DNA of 64,000 nt from Gammaproteobacteria bacterium (GTDB taxonomy: Bacteria > Pseudomonadota > Gammaproteobacteria > Ga0077536): the NCBI GenBank assembly GCA_020849475.1, contig JADLGE010000010.1, positions 1 to 64,000 of the forward strand, in the 5' to 3' direction. A model generated the notes under the pieces. That model ran no database searches. It saw nothing but the letters and a program-made list of their open reading frames with translations, and was not told where the DNA came from. Positions 1-10,106 of this stretch are shown in pieces (position 1 is the first letter of the stretch; each line of letters begins with the position of its first letter). Position numbers and translations under genes: made by a program.

Positions 1-559
1 CGACAAGGCCTATTACCTGCACGCCGATTTCTTCCACGACACCTTCAAACGCTTCACCGAGCTGCTGGCCGCGCCCCACGATGAGGCGGTGCACGACTGG
101 TACCGCGAAGCGCATCGCGTCGCCATCGTCGACTGCCTGGTGCTGAAGGAAGACTGCCTCGACACCCTGCGTCACCTCAAGGACGCCGGCCTCTACCTGT
201 CGGTGGTGTCGAATATCGACGACGACATGCTCGAGCCCTTGATTGCGCGTGAAGGCCTCGAGCACCTGCTCGATCACTGGACGAGCTCGGAAGCGGCGCA
301 GTCGTGCAAGCCCGACCGGCGCTTTTTCGAGATCGCGCTGGAGCGTTCCGGTCTCGCGCCCGGCGAGGTGCTGTTCGTCGGCGACTCACCCGAGCACGAC
401 ATCATCGGCGCCAACGCGGTCGGCATGCGCACCGCCCTCATCCTGGACGGCGGCATCCCGCCGCCGCTGCAGACCGGGCGCATCAACGTCAGCGCCACGC
501 ACAACATCGCCACGCTCGCCGAACTGAAAGACATCGTGGCCGCCGCGCGGCGCGCATGA
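1..559 (+). CDS. HAD-superfamily hydrolase, C-terminal part (5' end outside window)
   Basis: The reading frame is open from base 2, so the gene starts before the window; the first in-window start (GTG at 89) is internal. The visible part has HAD motif II in VVSN, the motif III lysine in CKPDRRFF and motif IV as GDSPEHD, followed by GANAVGMRTALI, the usual end of small phosphatases of the phosphoglycolate phosphatase/HAD-IA type. The nucleophile aspartate (DxDxT) must lie upstream and cannot be checked. It is probably a cytosolic phosphomonoesterase; the substrate is unknown. A short hairpin follows at 570-592. Confidence 0.85.
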   Translation, partial: DKAYYLHADFFHDTFKRFTELLAAPHDEAVHDWYREAHRVAIVDCLVLKEDCLDTLRHLKDAGLYLSVVSNIDDDMLEPLIAREGLEHLLDHWTSSEAAQSCKPDRRFFEIALERSGLAPGEVLFVGDSPEHDIIGANAVGMRTALILDGGIPPPLQTGRINVSATHNIATLAELKDIVAAARRA

Positions 560-569
560 GCGGCGCGCG

Positions 570-592
570 ACCCGCTTACATGGGATGCGGGT
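570..592 (+). terminator. weak hairpin after the HAD gene
   Basis: ACCCGC at 570-575 pairs with GCGGGT at 587-592 around an 11-base loop. No T-run follows, so a terminator role is tentative. The rest of 593-754 holds nothing else I recognise. Confidence 0.25.
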
Positions 593-754
593 TGATCTAC
601 TATTAGGGGGTTGCCTATGCGCACCCACGGGTAAGCAAGCCGAAGTCAGCGACAGTGACGCGTGTTGAACGGGTCGAGGGGGGGTGTCGTGATTTTCTTC
701 GGCGCGCAGCAGCAGCCCAACCAAACCGATATTGTCTTACAGGGAGAATCGTTC

Positions 755-1213
755 ATGGCGACCAAGAAGAAATCCGCTGCCGCGAAGAAGAAACCGGCTG
801 CTGCGAAGAAGCCCGCGGCCAAGAAAGCTGCACCGGCCAAGAAGCTGACCACCAAAGACGCAGTCAAGGCCGCCAACAAGGTCTTGATGAAACATCTGGC
901 CGCCGGCAATGCCGCCGCCGTCGCCGCCTGCTACAGCAAGAAGGCCTTGCTGTTGCCGCCCGGCGCACCCGCACAGAAGGGCGCCAAGAACATCGCCGGC
1001 TTCTGGGCCGGCGCCATCGCCCAGGGTGTGAAGTCGGCCGTGCTCAAGACCCGGGAAGTCGATGAACTCGGCACCACCGCCATCGAGTGCGGCGCGTTCA
1101 CCTTGAAGGGTGACGGCGGCGCGGTGCTCGGCGTCGGCAAGTACATCGTGGTGTGGAAGAAGGAAGGCGGCGCCTGGAAGCTGCATCGCGACATCTTCAA
1201 CGCTGACGCTTGA
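755..1213 (+). CDS. SnoaL/DUF4440-like NTF2-fold protein with Lys/Ala-rich N-terminal tail
   Basis: The protein has 152 residues from ATG 755, preceded by AGGGAG at 741-746. Residues 1-35 are almost only Lys, Ala and Pro (for example PAAKKAAPAKK), like the tails of histone H1-like bacterial proteins. From about residue 36 the sequence fits the NTF2-like/SnoaL fold seen in DUF4440 proteins: an alpha helix with AAGNAAAVAACYS, strands with ALLLPPGAP, and a WKKEGGAWKLHRDIFN ending. Such domains bind small hydrophobic ligands or form dimers; the tail would bind nucleic acid or polyphosphate. The combination is unusual. Function is unknown. The frame extends upstream to 662, but that stretch lacks a plausible start and RBS. 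Confidence 0.8.
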   Translation: MATKKKSAAAKKKPAAAKKPAAKKAAPAKKLTTKDAVKAANKVLMKHLAAGNAAAVAACYSKKALLLPPGAPAQKGAKNIAGFWAGAIAQGVKSAVLKTREVDELGTTAIECGAFTLKGDGGAVLGVGKYIVVWKKEGGAWKLHRDIFNADA

Positions 1214-1228
1214 TGCGTTGAAAGAACA

Positions 1229-1262
1229 ACGGCCGGATCGCAAGGTCCGGCCGTTTTTTTTT
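1229..1262 (+). terminator. intrinsic terminator
   Basis: Perfect 9-bp stem ACGGCCGGA/TCCGGCCGT with an 8-base loop, followed by nine T residues, 16 bases after the stop of the NTF2-fold gene. Confidence 0.92.
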
Positions 1263-1276
1263 GCCTCGTTACCAGT

Positions 1277-1294
1277 GTGCGAATGAATTCGCAC
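1277..1294 (-). repeat. REP palindrome 1
   Basis: Arms GTGCGAA and TTCGCAC around a TGAA loop, placed between the terminator at 1229-1262 and the PQQ dehydrogenase gene. It belongs to the palindrome family found at fourteen other places here. The GTAG head is not preserved in this copy. Confidence 0.8.
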
Positions 1295-1393
1295 ATTCAT
1301 GACGTGCCCCCATCCGCCCCCGATCCGTTACCATGGCCGCGCCGGTCGACATCGACTCGCGCACACCACAAGGCCATCGCTCGGGGAGGAAAC

Positions 1394-3655
1394 ATGCGCC
1401 CATTGCTCGTCACCATCGCCCTTTTCTGTGCTTTCGCATTCAGCGGCGCGCACGCCACCACCACCATCGACGACAAGGCCCTGGCCGACGACAAGGATGG
1501 CGCCAACTGGGCGGCCTATGGCCGCACCTACAGCGAGCAGCGCTTCAGCCCGCTCGATCAGATCAACGAGAATAACGTCGACAAGCTCGGCGTCGCCTGG
1601 GTCATGGACCTGCCCAATGATCGCTCCTTGAACGGCACACCGCTGGTGGTCGACGGCGTGATGTATTTCCCCGGCAGCTACAACGTGGTCTACGCGGTGG
1701 AAGCAGCGACCGGCAAGCTGTTATGGAAATACGATCCGAAGGTCATCGACACCGCCGGCGACCGACTGCGCATCATGTGGGATTCGAGCCGCGGCCTCGC
1801 CTACTGGAAAGGCAAGGTGTTCGACGCGACCGTCGACGGCCGCCTGATCGCCATCGACGCCGCGACCGGCAAAGAACTGTGGAACACCATGACGGTCGAC
1901 CCGCGCAAGGCGCTGTTCGTGACCGGTGCACCGAAGGTCTTCAAGGGCCGGGTCATCATCGGCAACGGCGGCACCGAGTGGGGTCCGGCGCGCGGCTATG
2001 TCACCGCCTATGACGCCGAGACCGGCAAGCAGGCGTGGCGTTTCTGGGTGGTGCCCGGCAATCCCGCCGACGGCTTCGAGAACAAAGCCATGGAAATGGC
2101 GGCCAAGACCTGGAACGGCGAATGGTGGAAGCACGGCGGCGGCGGTTCGGTGTGGAACGGCATCACCTACGACCCCGAATTCAACCAGGTGCTGATCGGC
2201 ACCGGCAACGGCTCGCCATGGAACCAGAAGATTCGCAGCCCCGGCGGTGGCGACAATCTGTTCCTGTGTTCCATCGTCGCGCTCGATGCCGACACCGGCG
2301 AGTACAAGTGGCACTACCAGACCACGCCCGGCGAAACCTGGGACTACAACTCCAGCATGGACATCGTGCTGGCCGACATGAAGTTCGGTGGTCAGACCAT
2401 CAAAGCGCTGCTGCACGCACCCAAGAACGGCTTCTTCTACATCATCAACCGCGCCAACGGTGAACTGCTGTCGGCCGAGAAATTCGGCAAGGTGACGTGG
2501 GCCGAGCGAGTCGATCTCAAGACCGGCAGGCCGGTGGAAGCGAAGGGCGCGCGTTACGAAGACGGCGAAGAACTGGTGTGGCCGAGCGCGGTCGGCGTGC
2601 ATAGCTGGCATGCGATGTCCTATAGCCCCGACACCCAGCTGGTCTATATCCCGTCGCTGGAAATGCCGGGCCTGTTCAATGACAAGGCCATTGCGCTCAA
2701 GACCTGGAAGTCGCCCGACTTCGCCTTCGATCCCGCCATCGACACCTTACGCGGCGATGCACCGGCCAATGCCGGCAAGGGCATGCTGCGCGCCTGGAAC
2801 CCCGCCACGCAGAAGCTCGTATGGGAGCAACCGCTGCCCGGCATCTGGAACGCCGGCACACTCGCCACCCATGGCAACCTGGTATTCCAGGGCCGCACCG
2901 ACGGGCGCTTCGTCGCCTATCGCGCCACCGACGGCAAGATTCTGTGGAACGCCGAACTCGGCCACGGCATCTCGGCGCCGCCGGTGACTTTCACCGTCGA
3001 CGGCAAGCAATACGTGTCGCTGCTGGTCGGCTGGGGCGGCACCGGCGCGTCGATGGTCGGTTCGATCGCGGCCCAGCATGGCTGGGCCTACAAGCAGCAG
3101 GTGCGCCGCGTGTTCACCTTCGCGCTCGATGGCAAGGTGGCGATACCGAAGCAGAACCCGCCCTTCTATCCCAAGCCCATCGCCGCACCGGATTTCAAGG
3201 TCGACGAAAAGCTCGCCGAGGAAGGCAGCTGGCTGTTCAAGGAATCCTGCTCGATGTGCCACGGCGGTGGCGCGGTGTCGGGCGGCTATGCACCGGATCT
3301 GCGTGCGTCGCCGATGCCGCTCGACGCCAAGGCCTTCAAGGAGATCGTCGTCAACGGTCAGCGTCGTTCACTCGGCATGCCGAACTTCAAGCAGCTCGAC
3401 GATCACAAGCTCGAGACCCTGCGTCACTACATCCGTCGCCAGGCGACGGTGCCGCAGATCCTGGATGCCAATGCCGCGCCGGCGGCTGGCACCGGCCATG
3501 GAGTTGACGGTACTGCGATGTGCGCGCTCAGCATGAGCGCGCACATCGCCACCTCGACGCTCGACTTCAACATCGTCGAGGCCGGCACGCGCCTGCAGTT
3601 CATCCTCGTGCAGGGCAAGGGGCTGATCCTGCGCGGCGAGGCGTTCAAGCGCTGA
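1394..3655 (+). CDS. PQQ-dependent quinohemoprotein alcohol dehydrogenase
   Basis: A 753-residue periplasmic enzyme oxidising alcohols with PQQ and passing electrons to a fused haem c. ATG 1394 follows GGGGAGG; residues 1-21 form a Sec signal peptide ending AHA. The eight-bladed propeller covers about residues 25-600, with WDYN (catalytic base Asp317) and GNGSPWNQKIRSPGGG as in type II dehydrogenases. The haem motif CSMCH is at 619-623, with an axial Met near 662. The residue two after the catalytic Asp is Asn, not the Asp of lanthanide enzymes, so calcium is more likely. No adjacent Cys-Cys pair occurs, although the family normally has one. About 45 residues after the cytochrome domain are unlike the family. 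The gene overlaps the convergent gene by 11 bases. Confidence 0.9.
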   Translation: MRPLLVTIALFCAFAFSGAHATTTIDDKALADDKDGANWAAYGRTYSEQRFSPLDQINENNVDKLGVAWVMDLPNDRSLNGTPLVVDGVMYFPGSYNVVYAVEAATGKLLWKYDPKVIDTAGDRLRIMWDSSRGLAYWKGKVFDATVDGRLIAIDAATGKELWNTMTVDPRKALFVTGAPKVFKGRVIIGNGGTEWGPARGYVTAYDAETGKQAWRFWVVPGNPADGFENKAMEMAAKTWNGEWWKHGGGGSVWNGITYDPEFNQVLIGTGNGSPWNQKIRSPGGGDNLFLCSIVALDADTGEYKWHYQTTPGETWDYNSSMDIVLADMKFGGQTIKALLHAPKNGFFYIINRANGELLSAEKFGKVTWAERVDLKTGRPVEAKGARYEDGEELVWPSAVGVHSWHAMSYSPDTQLVYIPSLEMPGLFNDKAIALKTWKSPDFAFDPAIDTLRGDAPANAGKGMLRAWNPATQKLVWEQPLPGIWNAGTLATHGNLVFQGRTDGRFVAYRATDGKILWNAELGHGISAPPVTFTVDGKQYVSLLVGWGGTGASMVGSIAAQHGWAYKQQVRRVFTFALDGKVAIPKQNPPFYPKPIAAPDFKVDEKLAEEGSWLFKESCSMCHGGGAVSGGYAPDLRASPMPLDAKAFKEIVVNGQRRSLGMPNFKQLDDHKLETLRHYIRRQATVPQILDANAAPAAGTGHGVDGTAMCALSMSAHIATSTLDFNIVEAGTRLQFILVQGKGLILRGEAFKR

Positions 3656-5768
3656 GTTTGCGCTCGTGGGCATCGACCCAGGCGGCTATCTCCGCCGCCG
3701 GCAGCGGCGGACTGAACAGAAAACCCTGGAGTTCATCGCAGCCCTGCGCGCGCAGGAAATCGAGCTGCGTCTGCAATTCCACACCCTCCGCCACCACCTT
3801 GAGATTGAGGCTGCGCGCCATGCTGATGATGGTGCTGACGATGGCGGCATCCTCGCCACCGGTGCCGAGCTCGCGCACGAAGGACTGATCAATTTTCAGC
3901 ACATCGATGGGCAGGCGCTTCAGATAGCTCAGCGACGAATAGCCAGTGCCGAAGTCGTCGACCGCCACGCCAAAGCCATGACTCTTCAATTCGTGCAGGG
4001 TGCGGATGGCGGCCTGGCCGTCCTCCATCAGCACGCTCTCGGTCAGTTCAAGATCGATGCGCGACGCATCGAGCCCGCAATCGGTCACCACCCGCGCCAG
4101 GCGCTGATGGAGATCTTTCACCCGGAACTGCATGGCCGACAGGTTGACCGCGCATTTCGAGGGCGCGCGACCGGCCTGGTCCCAGGCCACGAGTTGGCTG
4201 GCGGCGTGGCCCAGCACCCATTCACCGATGGGCACGATGAGGCCGGTCTCCTCGGCGATGGGGATGAATTCGGCCGGTGACACGCGGCCAAGATCGGGAT
4301 GCATCCAGCGCACCAGCGCTTCGAAGCCCACCACCGCGAGATCGCTGGCGCGCAGCTTGGGCTGGAAATAGACCATGAACTGATCCCTGTCGAGCGCGCG
4401 GCGCAGATGCATTTCCACCGTCAGGCGCTTGAAGGCGCGCGCATTGAGCGCGGCGGTGAAAAACTGATAGCAATCACGCCCTTCACGCTTGGCCTGGGCC
4501 AGCGCGCTGTCGGCGTGCTTGAGCAAATCGTCGGCGCTCGCGCCGTCGTCGGGAAAGACACTGATGCCGATGGAAGTGCGCGCGTAGATTTCCTGGTCGG
4601 CAATCTCGAACGGCTCGCTCAAGGCGCCGCGCAGACGCCGTGCGATGACGGCAGCGTCTTCGGCATTGGCGATGTCGGGCAGCAGCGCGATGAATTCATC
4701 GCCGGCGGCACGGCCCACGGTTTCAAGATTCAAGGTCTCACTCATCAGCGACACGCTGTCGCCGGCGCGCAGCACCGCGCGAAAGCGTTCGCCGACCGCG
4801 CGCAGCAGTTCGTTGCCGCTGGCGAAGCCCAGGGTGTCGTTGATGCGTTGAAAATGATCGAGATCGATGGACAGCACCGCCAGCGAACGTTCGTTGCGCT
4901 TGGCCAGCGCCAGCGCCTGCACCAGGTGCGCGCGTATCGAGGCGCGGTTCGGCAGACCGGTGACCGCATCGAAATAGGCAAGCTGGTGAATCTGCTGTTC
5001 GGCGCGGCGACGCTCGGTGATGTCCTGCAACGTGCCGATGAAACGCGCACCGCCATCGACCACATTCTCGGCCAGCGCCACCACGTAGAGGTTGCGCACG
5101 TCGCCATCGCTGCCGGCGATGCGGAATTCGAGGTTGAACGAATTGCCATGGCGCAGCGCCTCGGCGAATGCCACGTCGACGCGCTCGCGATCTTCGGCGA
5201 TGGCGAGGCGCGACAGTTCCTTCAGGTCGCCAATCACCACCGAGCGCGGCAGGCCCAGCACTTCGTAGGTCTCGCGCGACCACGGCTCGAACACACCCTG
5301 GGCATCGGCCTGCCAATGGCCGAGACGCGCGATGCGCTGCGCCAGCGCCAGGCGCGCTTCGCTGGCACGCAGGGCGTCGGCGGTGATCTTGGCGCGCAGC
5401 ATGTAGCGCAGGCGATGACTCAGGAGATCGAAGCTTATTGGCTTGGTGACGAAGTCCGTGGCGCCGACTTCATAGGCGTGATTGATCGATTCGACGTCGT
5501 CGAGCCCAGTCATCATCAGCACCGGCACATGGCTGCCCAGCGGGTCGGCGCGCAGCTGCGCGCAGGCCGCGAAGCCATCGAGGCCCGGCATCAGCACGTC
5601 GAGCAGGATCACGTCCGGACGCAGCCGTCTGAATTCGGCAACGAGTTGATTGCCGTCCGGGAGTTCCTCGACCTGGAAGCCGGCGCATTCGAGCGCGGCG
5701 CGGGTCAAGGCGCGCAGCATCTCGTCGTCGTCGACTATCAGGCACAAGGCCGGCGTGGATGAGGTCAT
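3645..5768 (-). CDS. Response regulator with PAS, GGDEF and EAL domains
   Basis: A 707-residue c-di-GMP enzyme. The receiver domain (about 7-125) has DDDE and phospho-acceptor Asp57 in ILLDVLMP; a PAS domain follows, then a GGDEF domain whose signature is AGDEF, a variant often still active. The EAL domain (about 450-700) keeps [17 protein letters not shown] and KIDQSFV, so phosphodiesterase activity is likely. ATG 5768 overlaps the stop of the upstream hybrid kinase (ATGA), implying translational coupling and that this kinase phosphorylates it. The net output (synthesis or breakdown) cannot be read from sequence. The 3' end overlaps the PQQ dehydrogenase gene tail to tail. Confidence 0.92.
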   Translation of the reverse strand: MTSSTPALCLIVDDDEMLRALTRAALECAGFQVEELPDGNQLVAEFRRLRPDVILLDVLMPGLDGFAACAQLRADPLGSHVPVLMMTGLDDVESINHAYEVGATDFVTKPISFDLLSHRLRYMLRAKITADALRASEARLALAQRIARLGHWQADAQGVFEPWSRETYEVLGLPRSVVIGDLKELSRLAIAEDRERVDVAFAEALRHGNSFNLEFRIAGSDGDVRNLYVVALAENVVDGGARFIGTLQDITERRRAEQQIHQLAYFDAVTGLPNRASIRAHLVQALALAKRNERSLAVLSIDLDHFQRINDTLGFASGNELLRAVGERFRAVLRAGDSVSLMSETLNLETVGRAAGDEFIALLPDIANAEDAAVIARRLRGALSEPFEIADQEIYARTSIGISVFPDDGASADDLLKHADSALAQAKREGRDCYQFFTAALNARAFKRLTVEMHLRRALDRDQFMVYFQPKLRASDLAVVGFEALVRWMHPDLGRVSPAEFIPIAEETGLIVPIGEWVLGHAASQLVAWDQAGRAPSKCAVNLSAMQFRVKDLHQRLARVVTDCGLDASRIDLELTESVLMEDGQAAIRTLHELKSHGFGVAVDDFGTGYSSLSYLKRLPIDVLKIDQSFVRELGTGGEDAAIVSTIISMARSLNLKVVAEGVELQTQLDFLRAQGCDELQGFLFSPPLPAAEIAAWVDAHERKLSA

Positions 5769-8536
5769 GAGCTTGCGTCCTTGGCGTGGGTGGGCGGTTC
5801 AATCTGCGGGCGCAGGGCGCGCAGCGCGGCGATCACGCCGTCGAGTTCAAAATGCAGTACATCGATGCGCGCCGCCACCGCTGGCAGCGCGTCGTCACGG
5901 GCCTGGGCTTCGAGTTCCCCGCACAGTTTTGCGAGGGCCGTGCCACCGAGATTGGCGCTGCTCGATTTCAGGGTGTGCACGGCGCGCCGCACCAGGCCGG
6001 CATCGCCGGCCGTCAGTCCGAATTCGATTTCGCTCAACAAGCGCGGCACGCTGGCGAAGAACAGACCGATGAGGTGCGCGAGCAGATCGGGCTTGCCGTC
6101 GCGCTGCAAGGCCGTGATGCGCTCGATGATTTTGCTGTCCAGTACGCTGCTGTGGGGTTGCGGTGCGGTGGTCACGTCTCGAGACTCAGAATGGGTGGGC
6201 GCGACGGTTTGCGGCAGCCAGCGCCCGAGCATACGTTCCAGTTCGTCGCGACTGAAAGGCTTGGCCAGGTAATCGTCCATGCCATGCGCCAGGCAGCGCT
6301 CACGGTCGCCTTCCAGCGCATTGGCGGTGAGCGCGACTATAGGCATGCGCGCGTTGCCCTGCTGGCTCTCCCAGCGGCGTAGTTCGCTGGTCGCGGCATA
6401 GCCGTCCATGACCGGCATCTGGCAATCCATGAGAAGGAGATCATAGGGTTCACGCAGGGCATCCAGGGGACTCAAGGTCACCGCATCCAGTGCCTCGCGG
6501 CCATTGGTCGCAAGGCGCACTTCACATCCCAGGCTCTCGAGCAGGCTGCGCGCAAGTTCCTGGTTGACGGCATTGTCTTCCACCAGCAGCACGCGGGCAC
6601 TGAAACGGCCGGCGCCGGCCCGATTCCTGGCGGCCTCGGCGTGCGAAAGTTTGGGTGCGCCGGCCAGCAGCGCGGCGTGCAGATCGCGCTGACGCACCGG
6701 CTTGGTGACGTAGGCACTGACGCCGACCGCCAGCAGTTCGCCGGTGGACTCGAGATTGGCGACGGTGGTCAGCATGATCAGGCGCACATGGCCCAAACCG
6801 CTCTCGCCGCGCACCCGCGTGGTGAAGTAACTGGCCGGCATGTCAGACAGATCACGCGGAAAGATCACTGCCGCGGCGGGTGCGGCGGCGGCGGCCTGAC
6901 GGCGCAGCAGTTCGAGCCCACGCGCACCGTCAGGCGCGGTGCTGACCTTCACCCCCCAGGCTTCGAGCTGCGCGCACAACACGCCGCGCGCGCTGTCGGC
7001 CGGCCCGATCACGACCACCGACAGGCCATGGAGCGCCGCGCCGTCCAGCGGCGCATCGGCGGCTTCCGCGCGGCGCGCCTTGCGCAATGGCACTTCGAAC
7101 CAGAACGTCGCGCCGTGCCCGGGCGTGCTTTCGACACCGATGCTGCCGTGCATGAGCTGCACCAGCTGCTTGCAGATCGCGAGCCCCAGGCCCGTGCCAC
7201 CGAATTGGCGGGTGGTCGAACCGTCGGCCTGGGTGAAGGAATCGAAGATGCGCGCCTGGTGCTCGAGCGGAATGCCGATGCCCGAATCCTTCACTGAAAA
7301 ACGCAGCCGCGCCTGTTGCGCGTCGGCCGTGACTTGCGCCACGCCCACCACCACCTCGCCCTGCTCGGTGAATTTCAAGGCGTTGCTGACCAGGTTGGTC
7401 AACACCTGACGGATGCGCTCCACGTCGCCGCGATAGGCCTCATGCATGCCCGCCGGCATGTCGCAGGCGAGTTCGAGGTCGGCGCGATGCGCGGTCTCGG
7501 AAAACATCTCGCCGATGTCCTCGATGAAGGCGCGCAGTGAAAACGGGCGTTCATCGAGCACCAGCGTGCCGGCCTCGATTTTCGAGAAGTCGAGAATGGC
7601 ATTGATGATATTGAGCAGGCTGCGCCCGGAACGGTGAATCATGTCCACCAGATACTGCTGGCGGCGATTGAGATCGGTGCCCTGCAACAGCTCCGACAGG
7701 CCGAGCACGCCGTTCATGGGCGTGCGAATCTCATGGCTCATGTTGGCCAGGAATTCGGACTTGGCCAGTGCCGCGCCCTCGGCCGCGTCGCGCGCCAGGA
7801 TGAGGGCGCGCTGATCTTCTTCATGGCGGGTAATGCGCTTGCGCAGCGAATCATTGAGCTCATCGGCCTGCTGGCGCGACGCCAGCAGCTTGTCGACGAT
7901 GGCGACGTTCTCGAAGCGCAGCGCCAACGCATCGCCGAGGCCTTGCGACAGCATCGAGGCGTTGCGCAGCGTGATGCCGAGATAGCTGGCAATCATGATG
8001 CCGATGACGCTATCGACGTGATTGCCGGCCAGCATGTAGAACGGGATGGCGGGCGTCAGCGCCGTGATCAGAAACATCCGCGCGGCGGGCAGCACCAGCG
8101 CGTAATTCGGTGCGCTGCCGGCGGTCACGCCGGCCAGCACCACCGCCACCAGGGCGCGTGAATCGGCCGCCTCCAGCAGCGGCAGGAATGTACCCAGCGC
8201 GCCCCAGCCGAGACCCGCGGCGAGGGTCGAATACAGGAATGCGCGTAACGGTGGCGCGTCGTCGGTCTGCTCGAGTCGCAACACGTCGCGCTGGCCGACC
8301 CAGGCGCGCACCGCGGTGCTGACCAACATGTAGCTCAGCCACAGCAACAGCAGCGAGTGCGGCAACTCGTCCCACAACACCCACGCCGACAACATGCTGA
8401 CGATGACCGCGCCGACATAGTTGGCGGTCAGGCCGCGCAACGCGAGACGCAAGCGCTCGCGTTGCACCCGGCCGTCGGTATCGGGGTCGACGCGCTCGAC
8501 GTCGCCGATGCCGGCGTTGGCTATTCGATCTCGCAC
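5765..8536 (-). CDS. Membrane hybrid sensor histidine kinase (HisKA-HATPase-REC-REC-HPt)
   Basis: I place the start at GTG 8536, four bases after the stop of the upstream hydrolase, giving 923 residues; the frame stays open further but would run through that gene. Residues about 35-200 hold five or six membrane segments with short loops, so the sensor is membrane-embedded. HisKA has [12 protein letters not shown] with His268; the ATPase has [17 protein letters not shown] and [11 protein letters not shown]. The first receiver is degenerate (no acidic pair, VIFPRDL instead of a clean phospho-site), the second is intact ([21 protein letters not shown]). A C-terminal HPt has [13 protein letters not shown]. 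It is an ArcB/BarA-type phosphorelay kinase; signal unknown, likely partner the REC-GGDEF-EAL protein. Confidence 0.9.
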   Translation of the reverse strand: MRDRIANAGIGDVERVDPDTDGRVQRERLRLALRGLTANYVGAVIVSMLSAWVLWDELPHSLLLLWLSYMLVSTAVRAWVGQRDVLRLEQTDDAPPLRAFLYSTLAAGLGWGALGTFLPLLEAADSRALVAVVLAGVTAGSAPNYALVLPAARMFLITALTPAIPFYMLAGNHVDSVIGIMIASYLGITLRNASMLSQGLGDALALRFENVAIVDKLLASRQQADELNDSLRKRITRHEEDQRALILARDAAEGAALAKSEFLANMSHEIRTPMNGVLGLSELLQGTDLNRRQQYLVDMIHRSGRSLLNIINAILDFSKIEAGTLVLDERPFSLRAFIEDIGEMFSETAHRADLELACDMPAGMHEAYRGDVERIRQVLTNLVSNALKFTEQGEVVVGVAQVTADAQQARLRFSVKDSGIGIPLEHQARIFDSFTQADGSTTRQFGGTGLGLAICKQLVQLMHGSIGVESTPGHGATFWFEVPLRKARRAEAADAPLDGAALHGLSVVVIGPADSARGVLCAQLEAWGVKVSTAPDGARGLELLRRQAAAAAPAAAVIFPRDLSDMPASYFTTRVRGESGLGHVRLIMLTTVANLESTGELLAVGVSAYVTKPVRQRDLHAALLAGAPKLSHAEAARNRAGAGRFSARVLLVEDNAVNQELARSLLESLGCEVRLATNGREALDAVTLSPLDALREPYDLLLMDCQMPVMDGYAATSELRRWESQQGNARMPIVALTANALEGDRERCLAHGMDDYLAKPFSRDELERMLGRWLPQTVAPTHSESRDVTTAPQPHSSVLDSKIIERITALQRDGKPDLLAHLIGLFFASVPRLLSEIEFGLTAGDAGLVRRAVHTLKSSSANLGGTALAKLCGELEAQARDDALPAVAARIDVLHFELDGVIAALRALRPQIEPPTHAKDASS

Positions 8537-8540
8537 GCTG

Positions 8541-9452
8541 TCAGGAGGCGACCGGCCCCAGGTGTTCACTGAAGAACTCGGCGGCCACGGCATTGGATTG
8601 CGAAAGCCCCGGCTCGACATACAGCCCGGTCTGATCGAAAGGCAGGAACGCGAGACGCTTGGGTTCCATGGCGCGCGCATGGAGCTCGGCCACCGTCCAC
8701 GCCGGGTGCACAATGTCGCGCCCACCGGTGCTGATAATCAGATAGGGCCGCGGCGAGATGCGGTGCACGAAGGACAGCGGACTGAACTCCAGGATTTTTT
8801 CTATCGATTCGAGCGTGATGGTGTTGCGCCAGGTCGGAAAGGCCTCGGGCATGACCGCGAAGAACTGCGCAATCTCTTCATCGCAAGGCAGCGCGCACAA
8901 AGTGCCGACTGGCCCATAGACCGGAATGCGGCCACCCTTGCCACCTGCAAAGCGCGTCGCCCGGTCGGCTTCCACCGCCGTGCGCAGCGCATCGAACTCA
9001 TGCTCGCTGCGCAGCAGTTTGAGCCAGGTGTAGCCGTCGGTCACCGGCACCACCGCGCAGGCCGCCTTGACGCGTCGGTCGACGGCCGCCACGTAGCTGA
9101 CCAGGGCGCCGGCAAAACTCGCGCCCCAGATGCCGATGCGGTTCGGATCGACGTCAGCGCGCGCCTGCATGAAGCTTATGGCGGCACGAAAGTCCTCGGC
9201 CTCGTTGAGCGGAAACAACTGGCCGCGCGGACTGCCGCCGGAATCGCCGAAAGTGCGGTAGTCGATGGCCAGCACCGTGAAGCCGGCTTCGGCTAGCGCC
9301 TGGGCCTGACCGGCCAGGCAGCCTTTGACCAGGGAGAAGCCGTGCCCCATCACCACCGCCGGTCCACGGCGGCCACGGCGCGCGCCCACCGGCTTGTAGA
9401 GATCGGCCGCGCATTGCACGCCAGCGCTTTTGAACATCACCGTTTGAACCAT
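8541..9452 (-). CDS. Alpha/beta hydrolase (S15/dienelactone hydrolase-like)
   Basis: The protein has 303 residues from ATG 9452, preceded by GGGAGG on the minus strand. It shows the hydrolase oxyanion region [12 protein letters not shown], the nucleophile elbow [10 protein letters not shown] (the family usually has GxSFGG) and the acidic residue in [10 protein letters not shown]. Where relatives have a GH motif with the catalytic His, this protein reads PFDQTGLY, so the triad may be incomplete. It is probably a cytosolic esterase or peptidase-like hydrolase with an unknown substrate. It is the first gene of an operon with the hybrid kinase and the GGDEF-EAL regulator, an odd pairing. The frame stays open to 10115, but that part is antisense to the BLUF gene. 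Confidence 0.8.
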   Translation of the reverse strand: MVQTVMFKSAGVQCAADLYKPVGARRGRRGPAVVMGHGFSLVKGCLAGQAQALAEAGFTVLAIDYRTFGDSGGSPRGQLFPLNEAEDFRAAISFMQARADVDPNRIGIWGASFAGALVSYVAAVDRRVKAACAVVPVTDGYTWLKLLRSEHEFDALRTAVEADRATRFAGGKGGRIPVYGPVGTLCALPCDEEIAQFFAVMPEAFPTWRNTITLESIEKILEFSPLSFVHRISPRPYLIISTGGRDIVHPAWTVAELHARAMEPKRLAFLPFDQTGLYVEPGLSQSNAVAAEFFSEHLGPVAS

Positions 9453-9513
9453 GACTTTCCCTCCCGCGTTTTTTATGTGGCCATTGCGACACAGTGCCAA
9501 GGCGCGCGCAAGC

Positions 9514-9536
9514 CGCTGCCGTCCCCCACGGCAGCG
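9514..9536. promoter_or_regulatory. hairpin in the divergent hydrolase/BLUF spacer
   Basis: Perfect 9-bp stem CGCTGCCGT/ACGGCAGCG with a CCCCC loop, between the divergent starts at 9452 and 9645. It could be a leader structure for the BLUF transcript; nothing shows its role. Confidence 0.3.
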
Positions 9537-9644
9537 CTCAAGATTAGCGGCCGATGTGCCGCTGAAGCACAGGGCCGCCGATCCCGGACCGGCCAGTGCA
9601 TGAAAGGAGGCCGCGCTACCCCGCGACATTGATCGGAGATGAGC

Positions 9645-10106
9645 ATGATCCACTGCATATACGCCAGTACCGCGAGCCGGGCCTACGGGCCACAAGAATT
9701 GGCCGACCTGCTGACCGTGGCGCGCGCACGCAATCTCGAGCGCGGCGTGAGTGGTGTTCTGTTGCACATCGACGGCAACTTTTTCCAGGTGCTCGAAGGG
9801 CAAGCCGAGGTGGTCGATGCACTTTACGAGCGCATTGCCCGCGACCCGCGCCACGCGCGCGTCACCCTCATCGTGCGCGAACGCATCGCACGCCGTGCGT
9901 TTGCGGACTGGAGCATGGGCTTTGCCGAGATAGCGTCCGCGCAGCTCAGCGACACCTTGGGTCTCAACGATTTTTTCGACGGCGGTTCGTACCTCGACAG
10001 GCTCACCCCCGGTCGCGCCAAGAAACTGCTCACCGCTTTTGCCGCCGGTCGCTGGCGCCAGGCCGCGGCCCCCGTGCGTGAACGTGAGGTGGCCAATGCG
10101 AGTTGA
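9645..10106 (+). CDS. BLUF-domain blue-light photoreceptor
   Basis: I choose ATG 9645 because GGAG at 9635-9638 is well spaced and BLUF proteins start close to the first strand; ATG 9639 is possible. The protein has 153 residues: a BLUF domain (1-95) with all FAD-switch residues visible, Tyr6 (CIYAS), Asn30, Gln48 in FFQVLEG, and Trp89/Met91 in DWSMGF. A helical C-terminal extension of about 55 residues follows. BLUF proteins bind FAD and change hydrogen bonding at the Gln/Tyr pair on blue light. The stop overlaps the next gene, an EAL phosphodiesterase, by 11 bases, so the two products probably act together like the single-chain BlrP1/YcgF proteins. Confidence 0.93.
   Translation: MIHCIYASTASRAYGPQELADLLTVARARNLERGVSGVLLHIDGNFFQVLEGQAEVVDALYERIARDPRHARVTLIVRERIARRAFADWSMGFAEIASAQLSDTLGLNDFFDGGSYLDRLTPGRAKKLLTAFAAGRWRQAAAPVREREVANAS

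Noticed and set aside
4299..5762. 487-codon plus-strand open frame
   Set aside because: It is antisense to the GGDEF-EAL regulator; composition is that of a mirrored high-GC frame.
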